From positions 1-26,557 of the forward strand of contig CANLTP010000002.1 of the NCBI GenBank assembly GCA_947494085.1: a stretch of DNA of 26,557 nt. Reading direction: 5' to 3'. The notes under the pieces were generated by a model, which saw nothing but the letters and a program-made list of their open reading frames with translations, was not told the DNA's origin and searched no databases. This document shows positions 8,210 through 15,969 of this stretch, one piece after another. The position numbers and the translations under genes were made by a program. Numbering within the stretch: position 1 is the first letter of the stretch; each line of letters starts with the position of its first letter. Source of the DNA: Actinomycetota bacterium. Lineage in GTDB: Bacteria; Actinomycetota; Actinomycetes; Nanopelagicales; Nanopelagicaceae.

Positions 8210-8986
8210 TTATTCCCAGCTAATTGGCCTTTCATATTTTGCCCGCCTGCCATCTCCAGAAGAGCGGCCACGAATTCGGCGCCAGATCCAAGGGATTACA
8301 AAGGCGATAATCCAAAGTAAATTCTCGCTCTGCTTTCGTAACTTCGATTTTTCGATAGCCGGTGCAAGAGGAATTTTCCAAGCCGGATCAAAATCTTTTC
8401 CAAGCTTCGCTAGAACAGCTTGCGATAACCGCCAATGGCCATCAGAATTTAAATGCAGCCTGTCCTTGGCTAAGAATCGTAAATCTGCCATCCATTTTGC
8501 GTCATCCGATTCGATAATGGTTGCACCATATTTATTTGCTACTTCACGAACATTCACATTGAATGCACTAAATCTTTCATGCCAAAGTTGGGCGGTCTTG
8601 CCTTTTCCTTCGACCCGATCTATAACTGTAAAAACAATTACTGTGGCGCCAGTCTTGGCTAAATCACTAATGCCCTTCTCATATTTAGCAAAGGCAACCT
8701 CGGCCTGATAATTTGGCCGCAAAACATCATTCGCGCCAGCATGAAATGAGACTAGAGTCTCAGCCCCAGTTATAAATTTAGATGCTGCTGGAATCTGGTC
8801 ATCAATAACTTGGTGTAATAATTTTCCACGGATTGCCAGATTTACATAGGAAAAATTTGGGCTTGCTTTAGAAAGCGTATCGGCGACTCGATCTGCCCAG
8901 CCACGGTAATTACCATCAACAATTTCATCACACATGCCCTCAGTCATCGAATCTCCGAGTGCAATGAATCTTGTAAAAACTGTCAT
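8210..8986 (-). CDS. SGNH/GDSL-family hydrolase with hydrophobic C-terminal tail
   Basis: Serine esterase/lipase-fold protein of 258 aa. The blocks are all visible: ALGDSMTEG with nucleophile Ser13, HAGANDVLRP (block III, GxND), and DRLHLNSDGH carrying the Asp and His of the triad (DxxH). There is no signal peptide. A hydrophobic stretch (LLWIIAFVIPWIWRRI) followed by the basic tail RGRSSGDGRR lies at the C-terminus; I recall a similar RGRSSGDGR-type tail in streptomycete homologues. The start is set at ATG 8986, two bases after the rlmB stop, as last gene of the carD-ispDF-cysS-rlmB run. The substrate is unknown; acyl groups on lipids or glycans are typical. A second, diverged SGNH gene lies at 15958-16743. 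Confidence 0.85.
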   Translation of the reverse strand: MTVFTRFIALGDSMTEGMCDEIVDGNYRGWADRVADTLSKASPNFSYVNLAIRGKLLHQVIDDQIPAASKFITGAETLVSFHAGANDVLRPNYQAEVAFAKYEKGISDLAKTGATVIVFTVIDRVEGKGKTAQLWHERFSAFNVNVREVANKYGATIIESDDAKWMADLRFLAKDRLHLNSDGHWRLSQAVLAKLGKDFDPAWKIPLAPAIEKSKLRKQSENLLWIIAFVIPWIWRRIRGRSSGDGRRAKYERPISWE

Positions 8987-8988
8987 GG

Positions 8989-9813
8989 TTATTTGGCTCG
9001 CTTCTCGGCAATCCAATACATGACAATTGCAGTTGCAACACTTGCATTTAAAGATTCAACATCGGATTGCATTGGGATTGAAAGAATTAAATCGCACTTC
9101 TCTTTAATTAAGCGAGATAACCCTTTACCTTCACTGCCAATAATTAAATAAACAGATTCAGTCGCTAGTGAAAATCCCGGTAGTGATTCTTGACCTTCAG
9201 CATCGAGGCCAACTACGAAGAAACCAGCCTTTTTCGCATCTTCGATTGAGCGAACCATATTTGTTACTTGCGAGATTGGAAGTCTGGCAGCGGCACCGGC
9301 TGATGATTTCCAAGCTGATCCAGTCATCGCAGCATTGCGTCGCTCTGGTATTACAACTCCATCTGCACCAAATGCGGCGGCGCTACGAACAATCGCACCA
9401 AGATTATGCGGATCAGTAATTCCATCTAAACCAATTATCAGGCCAGGTTTAGTTGCGCTTAACAAAACTGCTTCAAAATCTTTATATTGAAATGGTTTAA
9501 TGATTAGTGCAATGCCCTGATGATTTGTTGTTCCAGTAACGCCATCTAATTGGCCACGTGGGACTTCTTTAATTCCTAGATCTTGATTCTTTGCTAATCG
9601 AAGAGCTTCGGTCATGCGCTCATCAATTTCAGCACGTTCAGCAATCAATAATTCTTTTGCAGGGATTCTTGCGCGAAGTGCTTCGACAACACTGTTGCGA
9701 CCAGCAACCGCATCGCTATTTGCTCGAGTCTCTAAGCGGGATTCTGGTTTACGGTTTGTTGGTCTGCGGTCTGGTGCAACTGCAGCTTCACGACGTTTTT
9801 TTCCGGGGCGCAT
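8989..9813 (-). CDS. rlmB: 23S rRNA 2'-O-ribose methyltransferase, TrmH/RlmB type (SpoU family)
   Basis: SAM-dependent trefoil-knot (SPOUT) methyltransferase that methylates the 2'-OH of a guanosine in 23S rRNA in the RlmB branch. 274 aa: a basic N-terminal tail, the substrate-binding domain starting NSVVEALRA, then the knot with motif 1 NLGAIVRSAAAFGADGVV, motif 2 LIIGSEGKGLSRL and motif 3 LSIPMQSDVESLNASVA with its catalytic Asn-Ala-Ser. The start is placed at ATG 9813, 19 bases after the cysS stop; in-frame upstream codons read back into cysS and look non-coding. The order cysS-rlmB is standard in actinobacteria. The exact target base is inferred from family and context. Confidence 0.9.
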   Translation of the reverse strand: MRPGKKRREAAVAPDRRPTNRKPESRLETRANSDAVAGRNSVVEALRARIPAKELLIAERAEIDERMTEALRLAKNQDLGIKEVPRGQLDGVTGTTNHQGIALIIKPFQYKDFEAVLLSATKPGLIIGLDGITDPHNLGAIVRSAAAFGADGVVIPERRNAAMTGSAWKSSAGAAARLPISQVTNMVRSIEDAKKAGFFVVGLDAEGQESLPGFSLATESVYLIIGSEGKGLSRLIKEKCDLILSIPMQSDVESLNASVATAIVMYWIAEKRAK

Positions 9814-9832
9814 TTTATTTTCGATTCTCTTC

Positions 9833-11230
9833 TTAGTTAACGGTCCAGCGCGAGCCGGTTGGGGTGTCTTCGATAGTAATTCCAAGTGCAGTAAGTGAAT
9901 CTCTAATTGCATCACTTGCAGCAAAATCTTTACGTGCACGAGCAGCGGTACGTTGTTCTAGGGCTAGTGAAATCAGGCCATCTAGGATTTCACTCTTTGA
10001 ATTACTTGAATCCGCGAATATTGGATCGAATGGATCGCAACCTAGAATTTCTAAGGCGCCACGAACTTCACTTGCACTTTTTGCAAGTGTAGTTAAATCA
10101 TTTTCGGTGATTGCGGTATTACCGATTCGCACTAACTCGGAAATATCTGCAAGTGCCTGTGGCACCGCTAAATCGTTATTCATTGCTGCCGTAAATTGCG
10201 CAGAAATACTTGGCTGGATATCGCTCTTCAATAAGCCTTTTGCGCGCTGTAAAAAGCCCTCAACCCGACGGAAATTAACCGAAGATTCTTCAAGTGCTTC
10301 AAAGGAAAACTCCAACATCGAACGGTAGTGAGCGCTACCTAAATACCAACGTAATTCGATGCCTCGAACCTTCTTTAGAATTTCCATAACTTGTAGCGAA
10401 TTTCCAAGAGATTTACTCATTTTTTCACCAGATGTTGTTACCCAGGCGTTGTGCATCCAAATTTTTGCAAAGTCCCAACCAGCAGATTCAGATTGGGCAA
10501 TTTCATTTTCGTGGTGCGGGAAAATTAAATCTAAGCCGCCACCATGGATATCAAAAGCTTCACCTAAATAAGCATGTGCCATTGCTGAACATTCCAAGTG
10601 CCAACCAGGTCGACCATCGCCCCAAGGTGTTGGCCAAGATGGATCGCCAGGCTTTGCCGCTTTCCAAAGTGCAAAATCGCGAGGATCTTTCTTATAAGTT
10701 AAATCTGCATCATCCGCAGATAGCAAGTCATCTAACTTTTGATTCGAAAGCGTTAAGTATGACTTTAATTTTCTGACTTCAAGATAAACATCACCGTTGC
10801 CAGGAGCATAAGCACTGCCATTAGCAATCAATTTCTCCATAAGTTGAATCATCTGAGTTATATGACCAGTCGCTCTTGGTTCGTAAGTTGGTGGTGCCAC
10901 ATTTAAAGCTGCATATGCATCGCTAAATGCTCGCTCGTATTTCATAGCAACTGCCCACCATGGAATCTCTTCGTGAACTGCTTTATGCAATATTTTGTCA
11001 TCGATATCAGTAACGTTGCGAACAAAAGTTACGTCATAACCAATTGCGGTTAACCAACGTCGCAAAATATCAAAGTTAACACCTGATCTAATGTGGCCAA
11101 TATGTGGTGGTGCTTGCACGGTTGCACCGCACAAATAAATTCCAACTTTTCCTGGGTTAAGTGGCTTAAATTTTGAGACCGCGCGATCTGCGGTGTTATA
11201 TAGATTTAGATCGCTTGTTATCTTGGTCAT
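9833..11230 (-). CDS. cysS: Cysteinyl-tRNA synthetase
   Basis: Class I aminoacyl-tRNA synthetase charging tRNA-Cys. The HIGH motif lies in CGATVQAPPHIGHIRSG and the KMSKS loop in GEKMSKSLGN; zinc-binding Cys/His residues are in the expected places (CGATV, HLECSAMA, HGGGLDLIFPHHENE). The C-terminal anticodon domain ends in DFAASDAIRDSL and GITIEDTP, which distinguishes CysS from the shorter mycothiol ligase MshC that shares the catalytic core. About 465 aa from ATG 11230. An in-frame TTG at 11236 sits seven bases from a GGAAG and could be the true start. It begins nine bases after the ispDF stop, in the carD operon. Confidence 0.96.
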   Translation of the reverse strand: MTKITSDLNLYNTADRAVSKFKPLNPGKVGIYLCGATVQAPPHIGHIRSGVNFDILRRWLTAIGYDVTFVRNVTDIDDKILHKAVHEEIPWWAVAMKYERAFSDAYAALNVAPPTYEPRATGHITQMIQLMEKLIANGSAYAPGNGDVYLEVRKLKSYLTLSNQKLDDLLSADDADLTYKKDPRDFALWKAAKPGDPSWPTPWGDGRPGWHLECSAMAHAYLGEAFDIHGGGLDLIFPHHENEIAQSESAGWDFAKIWMHNAWVTTSGEKMSKSLGNSLQVMEILKKVRGIELRWYLGSAHYRSMLEFSFEALEESSVNFRRVEGFLQRAKGLLKSDIQPSISAQFTAAMNNDLAVPQALADISELVRIGNTAITENDLTTLAKSASEVRGALEILGCDPFDPIFADSSNSKSEILDGLISLALEQRTAARARKDFAASDAIRDSLTALGITIEDTPTGSRWTVN

Positions 11231-11239
11231 CAGCAAATT

Positions 11240-12397
11240 CTAGCTTCCGCTACTTGTTATAAGTGCCGTGGCAATCGCGCCAATGCCTTTGCCTTCGCCA
11301 GTTAAGCCAAGTCCATCTGTTGTAGTCGCCGATACTGAAACTTGGGCGCCGCCAAGTGCCTGCGAAATTTTTGTGATTGCATCGATTCGACGCGGACCAA
11401 TCTTTGGACGATTACCAACAATTTGAACTGCAACATTCTGGATATTAAATCCAGCTGTTCGCACTAAATTAAACGTCTCTGTTAACAATCTTTCACCAGA
11501 TGCTCCGGCATATTCAGGCTTTGAAGTTCCAAAGTTTGAACCAAGATCACCAATATTTGCCGCTGCAAATAGCGCATCACAAATTGCATGTGCCGCAACA
11601 TCGCCATCAGAATGACCGTCAACACCAATTTCATTCTCCCAGAGCAAGCCCGCAAGCCAGAGTGCGCGTTTTGGATCTTCCGAGAATGCATGTGCATCAA
11701 TACCTACACCGGCACGAATATCACTTGACTGATTTGGAATTAAATATTTAAGAGCTGATGCCAGATCTTCTGGATTTGTAATTTTAAGTGCGCAGTTTTC
11801 ACCCTCGATTAACTTTACTTTTCCGCGCATAGCTTCAACCAGAGCGCCATCATCGGTTGCTTCAATATTTTGCATATGCGCTTTAACTAAAGTTTCTCGG
11901 GCAAATCCTTGTGGTGTCTGAACTGCGCGAAGCCGTTCACGATTTGGCGTCGAAACAACATAGTTCGCAGCATCGACTTCTTTGATTGTGTCGGCAACAC
12001 TTAGCGCGGGAATTACTGCAACATCGCCAGCTGCGAGCGCATCAATAACTCGGTTCCCAAGTTCACCAGATGCAAGTGGTCTTGCAGCATCATGAACCAA
12101 TACGAATTCAATTTCTGGAGCGATACTTTCCAATGCAATTTTTACGCTCTTGGTTCGCGTTGATCCACCAGTAACAACAGTTACGGCATCACCAAGAATT
12201 TTGCGAAACTCAGCTTCGAATCCCACTGGGGCGGCAACAATTATTTGTGTGGCAATTGGGCCAAGATTTAAAACTGCATGTTCAATAAGGGTTCGCCCAT
12301 TTAATTGGACAAGTGCTTTTGGAATTGGTGCGCCAAATCTTTCACCGCTGCCAGCAGCAGGGATCAGTAAAGCGACTTTAGGAAGCAAGGACCTCAT
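11240..12397 (-). CDS. ispDF: Bifunctional IspD-IspF (MEP isoprenoid pathway)
   Basis: One 385-aa protein joins two non-consecutive MEP-pathway enzymes. Residues about 1-225 are IspD (MEP cytidylyltransferase): [14 protein letters not shown]-binding loop, TRTKSV and VHDAARP. Residues about 228-385 are IspF (MECDP synthase): GVGIDAHAF with the metal-binding DxH, then [17 protein letters not shown] and a conserved C-terminal [12 protein letters not shown]. Both active sites look intact. In most actinobacteria I know, ispD and ispF are separate adjacent genes; fusions are commoner in alpha- and epsilonproteobacteria. ATG 12397 overlaps the carD 3' end by 20 bases, so it is probably coupled. No ribosome binding site is obvious. 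Confidence 0.95.
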   Translation of the reverse strand: MRSLLPKVALLIPAAGSGERFGAPIPKALVQLNGRTLIEHAVLNLGPIATQIIVAAPVGFEAEFRKILGDAVTVVTGGSTRTKSVKIALESIAPEIEFVLVHDAARPLASGELGNRVIDALAAGDVAVIPALSVADTIKEVDAANYVVSTPNRERLRAVQTPQGFARETLVKAHMQNIEATDDGALVEAMRGKVKLIEGENCALKITNPEDLASALKYLIPNQSSDIRAGVGIDAHAFSEDPKRALWLAGLLWENEIGVDGHSDGDVAAHAICDALFAAANIGDLGSNFGTSKPEYAGASGERLLTETFNLVRTAGFNIQNVAVQIVGNRPKIGPRRIDAITKISQALGGAQVSVSATTTDGLGLTGEGKGIGAIATALITSSGS

Positions 12398-12860
12398 CTA
12401 GCATCACGCCGGCCTTCTCTTCATCTGTGCGCTCAGCAAGTGCAAGTTCAGATACCAAAATTTGCTTAGCCTTTGAAAGCATGCGCTTCTCTCCCGCAGA
12501 TAAGCCACGGTCTAGATCACGGCGGTAAAGATCGCGAACAACTTCGGCAACCTTGATTACATCGCCAGATGCCAACTTCTCGACGTTCGCCTTGTATCGA
12601 CGAGACCAGTTTGTTGGCTCTTCGGTGTATGGCTGACGTAGAACATTGAATACTCGATCAAGACCAGCTGAATCAACCACATCGCGAACGCCAACTAAAT
12701 CAACGTTTTCTGCTGGGACTCGAACTGTTAGGTCGCCTTGTGCAACCTTTAGAACCAAATAGATTTTCTCTTCGCCTTTAATGGTCCGGGTCTCAATTGC
12801 TTCAATGAGAGCCGCCCCGTGATGGGGATAAACAACGGTTTCGCCGACCTTAAAAGTCAT
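12378..12860 (-). CDS. carD: CarD-family RNA polymerase-binding transcription regulator
   Basis: 160-aa protein of the CarD_CdnL family that binds the RNA polymerase beta subunit and stabilises open promoter complexes, affecting rRNA and housekeeping transcription. The N-terminal Tudor-like domain opens [13 protein letters not shown], with the family's [16 protein letters not shown] further on. The C-terminal helical DNA-binding part includes the [11 protein letters not shown] segment, holding the conserved Trp that wedges at the upstream edge of the transcription bubble. The start is ATG 12860 with AAAGG at 12873-12869. First gene of the ispDF-cysS-rlmB-SGNH operon, divergent from an LpqE-like lipoprotein exactly as in Mycobacterium. 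Confidence 0.95.
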   Translation of the reverse strand: MTFKVGETVVYPHHGAALIEAIETRTIKGEEKIYLVLKVAQGDLTVRVPAENVDLVGVRDVVDSAGLDRVFNVLRQPYTEEPTNWSRRYKANVEKLASGDVIKVAEVVRDLYRRDLDRGLSAGEKRMLSKAKQILVSELALAERTDEEKAGVMLDEVLAS

Positions 12861-12885
12861 TAATTTGGCCTTTCGATAGACGCCA

Positions 12886-12891
12886 AGGATA
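12886..12891 (-). promoter_or_regulatory. Candidate -10 (TATCCT) of the carD operon
   Basis: TATCCT on the minus strand would start transcription about 20 bases before the carD ATG, leaving room for the AAAGG ribosome binding site. It overlaps the plus-strand hexamer TACCAT of the divergent lipoprotein gene by two bases. Confidence 0.4.
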
Positions 12892-12895
12892 CCAT
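12890..12895 (+). promoter_or_regulatory. Leaderless -10 (TACCAT) of the LpqE-like gene
   Basis: TACCAT ends six bases before ATG 12902, so +1 would be the start codon. It overlaps the opposing carD -10 candidate. Confidence 0.45.
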
Positions 12896-12901
12896 TCACT
12901 C

Positions 12902-13384
12902 ATGCTTAAGAAAAACCTGAAATCAGCCATATCCGCCCTCTTTGGAGCCCTATTAATAGTTGGTTTAGCGGGTTGTAGCGCCTCTGGCCCAAATGCTGAG
13001 ACTCGCAATATAAGACAAGTGACCGATGGTGTTGAAGGAACTTCAGGTGCAATAAAAGCTTTAAATGTTCTTCTAGTTACACAAGAAGATGGGTCAGCAG
13101 TCTTAGTTGGAACTTTTGTTAATACTTCTGAAGATAGAGATGCAATTACTGCAATTACTGCGAATGGAATTGTTGGTGAAATTTCAGTTTCAACTCTAGA
13201 TCAATATTCCGGACCAGCAATTTTTGAAGGCGATTCAAAAAACTCTTCAGCTCGGTTCCTTGGATTAAATGCTAAAGCCAGTGATCTCGTGGAATTAGAG
13301 ATTTCTTTTGGAACCGCTGCGCCTATGAAACTCTCCGCCTTAGTTCGGGCGAAGGCTGAAGAATACGCAAACGTTGGAAATTAG
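12902..13384 (+). CDS. lpqE: LpqE-like lipoprotein
   Basis: 160-aa secreted lipoprotein. The N-terminus has KK, a hydrophobic stretch (about 9-22) and the lipobox GLAGC, placing lipidated Cys at residue 25. The mature part begins with a short S/G/N-rich linker and then TRNIRQVTDGVEG; the remainder alternates beta-strand-like stretches (LNVLLVTQEDGSAVLVGTFVN), suggesting a small Ig/cupredoxin-like sandwich on the outer face of the membrane. Identification as LpqE rests on position (divergent from carD, as lpqE is in Mycobacterium) and this general look; its role is unknown. Its stop overlaps the regX3 stop by four bases, so the two genes converge with no terminator space. Confidence 0.72.
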   Translation: MLKKNLKSAISALFGALLIVGLAGCSASGPNAETRNIRQVTDGVEGTSGAIKALNVLLVTQEDGSAVLVGTFVNTSEDRDAITAITANGIVGEISVSTLDQYSGPAIFEGDSKNSSARFLGLNAKASDLVELEISFGTAAPMKLSALVRAKAEEYANVGN

Positions 13385-14061
13385 TTTTCGAACTTATATC
13401 CAAGCCCGCGAACAGTCTGAATAAATACTGGATTTGCCGGATCAGCTTCAATTTTTGCCCGAAGTCGTTTGACGTGAACATCTAGCGTTTTAGTGTCTCC
13501 GAAATAATCACTGCCCCACACTCGGTCAATCAACTGTGAACGTGTAAGCACGCGCCCTGAATTGCGAACTAAGAATTCAAGTAATTCAAATTCTTTAAGT
13601 GGGAATGCCACATCGCTGCCATTGATACTAACTTTATGTCTCTCCACGTCCATGCGCACTGGACCGGCTTCAAGAATTCCATCAACTACTGAATCTTCAT
13701 CACCTTGGCGACGGAGAACTGCGCGCACTCGAGCAATTAATTCACGTGATGAATATGGCTTCGTTACATAATCATCAGCGCCAAGTTCAAGGCCCACAAC
13801 TTTATCTACTTCGCCATCTTTGGCAGTCAACATAATAATTGGAACATTAGAACGGGTGCGAAGTTGGCGGCAAACTTCAGTTCCAGATAGACCTGGAAGC
13901 ATTAGATCTAAAAGAACTAAATCAGCGCCGTGGCGATCGAATTGTTCGATTGCAGTTGGCCCGGTATCGGCGACAATTACCTCGAAGCCCTCTTTACCAA
14001 GTAAGTATGCAAGTGCATCAGAGAATGAAGCTTCATCTTCAACTACCAGGATCTTTGTCAT
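13381..14061 (-). CDS. regX3: Phosphate-responsive response regulator RegX3 (PhoB/OmpR family)
   Basis: 226-aa response regulator. The receiver domain (about 1-118) has the acidic pair in VVEDE, phospho-acceptor Asp52 in LLDLMLPG, Thr in MLTAKD and Lys101 in DDYVTKPYS. The C-terminal winged helix (about 130-226) has FPLKEFELLEFL and the recognition region TKTLDVHVKRLRAKIE. ATG 14061 overlaps the senX3 stop as ATGA. The partner kinase and divergent phoU identify it as the phosphate system (PhoP in Streptomyces, RegX3 in Mycobacterium). It probably acts on the 11-bp repeat arrays found before ppk1 and phoU; that link is inference. Confidence 0.92.
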   Translation of the reverse strand: MTKILVVEDEASFSDALAYLLGKEGFEVIVADTGPTAIEQFDRHGADLVLLDLMLPGLSGTEVCRQLRTRSNVPIIMLTAKDGEVDKVVGLELGADDYVTKPYSSRELIARVRAVLRRQGDEDSVVDGILEAGPVRMDVERHKVSINGSDVAFPLKEFELLEFLVRNSGRVLTRSQLIDRVWGSDYFGDTKTLDVHVKRLRAKIEADPANPVFIQTVRGLGYKFEN

Positions 14062-15179
14062 TTAATTGCCTCCGCGGCAGGGTTCGATAGATTGTTCAGG
14101 GCATTTGCAAGTGGTAATCGAATCGTGAAAGTACTTCCAGCACCTTCAACGCTCCAAACTGAAATATCGCCACCGTGATTAGTGACAACATGTTTAACAA
14201 TTGAAAGGCCAAGGCCGGTTCCACCCGTTATTCGAGATCTTGCAGCATCTACCCGATAAAAGCGTTCAAAGATTCGCTCTAAATCTTTCTCTGGAATTCC
14301 GATTCCTTGATCTGAAATAGAAATCTCGCAAATTCCATCTGCTTCGATTACAGCAATCGCAACTCTGGTTCCATCTGGACTGTAATTAATTGCATTCTCA
14401 ATCAGGTTATGAACTGCCATAGTTACTTGATCGCGATCACCATTTACTATTGCGGAATTATTATTGTTATAAACAATCTCAACTTTTCGTGCCTCAGCAT
14501 TTAACCGAGATTGATCAATAGCTTCTTTGATAGTTTCACTGATAGAAAATGGTTGGGCACGTTTAAGTGGGTCGTCATCTTGAAGTCGCGATAGATTTAT
14601 AATTTCTTGAACAAGTTCGGAGAGTCTTGATGCTTCAGATTGCATTCGATTAGCAAATCTTGTGATTGCTTCAGGATCATCGCTAGCGCCAAGAACAGCC
14701 TCGCTAAGAATTGAAAGAGCACCGATTGGAGTTTTTAACTCGTGTGAAATATTTGCAACAAAGTCTCGTCGGATCGCATCTAACCTTCGCATCTCGCTAT
14801 CATCAAATATCAAGATAACAATCAGGCCGTCTTCACCGAGAAGTGAAACTCGGACAAGTAGATCGTGAGTTCCGGCACCGATTGGACCACGTGGTAATTC
14901 CATTGTGACTTCTTGAGTTTTGCCAGATCTGCGAGTAGCTCTAACTAGGCGGAGCATAAATTCATTATTTAAATATTGATCACGAATAATATTTAGAGTA
15001 TTTACTCCAGCTGAATGTTCAAGAACGGCTTCGCCATTACCTAAAACAATATTCTCGGCATCGAACAACTTAAGTAAATCTAGGAGTGACTGCGGCAATA
15101 GCCCTGAACTATTGGTTTGTTCGCCACCAGCAATTTGCTTGGCGTTATTCTTATTGTTATTTCCAAAGATCCAGGACAT
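14058..15179 (-). CDS. senX3: SenX3-like sensor histidine kinase lacking membrane segments
   Basis: 373-aa histidine kinase. HisKA: FVANISHELKTPIG with phospho-acceptor His146. HATPase_c: N box NLIENAINYSPDG, then DQGIGIP, the ERFYRVD F box and GGTGLGLSIV. The N-terminal 130 residues look like a PAS-type sensor (LFDAENIVLGNGEAVLEH followed by beta strands), but contain no hydrophobic helix, and an in-frame TAG two codons upstream of ATG 15179 excludes a longer product. Mycobacterial SenX3 has two membrane helices before its PAS domain, so this copy is probably cytosolic and must reach the phosphate transporter through PhoU or another adaptor. TACGAT six bases before the ATG suggests leaderless transcription. 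Confidence 0.9.
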   Translation of the reverse strand: MSWIFGNNNKNNAKQIAGGEQTNSSGLLPQSLLDLLKLFDAENIVLGNGEAVLEHSAGVNTLNIIRDQYLNNEFMLRLVRATRRSGKTQEVTMELPRGPIGAGTHDLLVRVSLLGEDGLIVILIFDDSEMRRLDAIRRDFVANISHELKTPIGALSILSEAVLGASDDPEAITRFANRMQSEASRLSELVQEIINLSRLQDDDPLKRAQPFSISETIKEAIDQSRLNAEARKVEIVYNNNNSAIVNGDRDQVTMAVHNLIENAINYSPDGTRVAIAVIEADGICEISISDQGIGIPEKDLERIFERFYRVDAARSRITGGTGLGLSIVKHVVTNHGGDISVWSVEGAGSTFTIRLPLANALNNLSNPAAEAIK

Positions 15180-15185
15180 GTTCTA

Positions 15186-15191
15186 ATCGTA
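15186..15191 (-). promoter_or_regulatory. Leaderless -10 (TACGAT) of senX3-regX3
   Basis: TACGAT ends six bases before ATG 15179 and would place +1 on the start codon. No ribosome binding site is seen. Confidence 0.5.
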
Positions 15192-15250
15192 GAAGAGTTG
15201 GTCTAATCACCCCTACCAAACCCTCCAATACCGGGCTAGTAAACCCAATT

Positions 15251-15283
15251 CTTAACCTTTAGTTCAAGGCGCGTTCACGTCCA
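15251..15283 (+). promoter_or_regulatory. PHO-box-like array of three 11-bp direct repeats upstream of phoU
   Basis: Cores begin exactly 11 bases apart: CTTAACC (15251), GTTCAAG (15262) and GTTCACG (15273). They match GTTCACC at 5, 5 and 6 of 7 positions. If phoU is transcribed from its start codon, the array spans about -71 to -39, the usual place for an activating PHO box. It lies about 70 bases upstream of the divergent senX3 start and could also affect that promoter. Confidence 0.58.
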
Positions 15284-15309
15284 TACGGTCTTGGGAAGCC
15301 GACCCCCAC

Positions 15310-15315
15310 TATTCT
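15310..15315 (+). promoter_or_regulatory. Leaderless -10 (TATTCT) of phoU
   Basis: TATTCT ends six bases before ATG 15322. No good -35 is seen 17 bases upstream, as expected for a promoter that depends on an activator bound at the adjacent 11-bp repeats. Confidence 0.52.
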
Positions 15316-15321
15316 TAGCAA

Positions 15322-15969
15322 ATGCGCAACGCCTTTCACGATGAGCTCGATGGTATCGGAACAACCCTGCTGCAGATGGCTGGGTTAGCAAAGGTAGCTA
15401 TGAACGATGCGACATCCGCGCTTTTAACAGTTGACTTAGGAATGGCTGAAAAAGTAATTGCAGCCGATAACGTTATCGATGATATTCAACATGAATTAGA
15501 TGCTCGCACAATTAATTTGATTGCCCGTCAACAACCAGTCGCCTCTGATCTCAGAACTTTAGTTACTTCACTTCGCATGAGCGCCGATTTAGAACGCATG
15601 GGAGATCTTGCGCACCACGTTGCTAAGCAAGCCCGGATGCGTTATCCAAATAGTGCAGTCCCGGCAGAATTAGTTCCAACAATCACTGCAATGGGGTTAG
15701 TGGCAGATAAAATCGTCGACAAGCTCTCTTCAGTAATGGAACACCGCGACACTGTGCGCGCTCTTGAAATTGAAACTGATGATGATGAGATGGATAAGTT
15801 GCACCGTGATTTAATTAGTGTTCTGCTCTCCAAAGATTGGAGTCACGGAGTTGAAACTGCAATCGATATGACACTCCTTGGCCGCTACTACGAAAGATTT
15901 GCAGACCACGCAGTATCAATCGCGCGCCGCGTTTACTTCAGCGTTACCGGGGAATTTTCAACTAACTAA
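15322..15969 (+). CDS. phoU: PhoU phosphate-signalling adaptor
   Basis: 215-aa all-helical protein of two tandem three-helix PhoU repeats. The first holds ARQQPVASDLRTLVTSLRMSADLERMGDLA (about 68-98) with the metal-binding E/D-x-x-D pattern; the second ends in IDMTLLGRYYERFADHAVSIARRV (about 177-200). PhoU links the PstSCAB transporter to the SenX3/PhoR kinase and damps its activity when phosphate is plentiful. It is divergent from senX3-regX3, as in Streptomyces. No pst genes are in this window. The 3' end overlaps the convergent SGNH gene by 12 bases. Confidence 0.95.
   Translation: MRNAFHDELDGIGTTLLQMAGLAKVAMNDATSALLTVDLGMAEKVIAADNVIDDIQHELDARTINLIARQQPVASDLRTLVTSLRMSADLERMGDLAHHVAKQARMRYPNSAVPAELVPTITAMGLVADKIVDKLSSVMEHRDTVRALEIETDDDEMDKLHRDLISVLLSKDWSHGVETAIDMTLLGRYYERFADHAVSIARRVYFSVTGEFSTN

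Noticed and set aside
9864..10328. 154-codon plus-strand open frame inside cysS
   Set aside because: It lies antisense to a clearly conserved synthetase; its Ser/Ala/Arg-rich content is what the reverse strand of a coding gene gives, and it shows no motif or start signal.
12861..12899. Longer carD starting at 12899
   Set aside because: The extension reads through the promoter region and ribosome binding site; CarD proteins begin at the [10 protein letters not shown] segment reached from ATG 12860.
15180..15250. Further PHO-like units on the senX3 side of the intergenic region
   Set aside because: No GTTCACC-like cores in an 11-base register were found on the minus strand near senX3.
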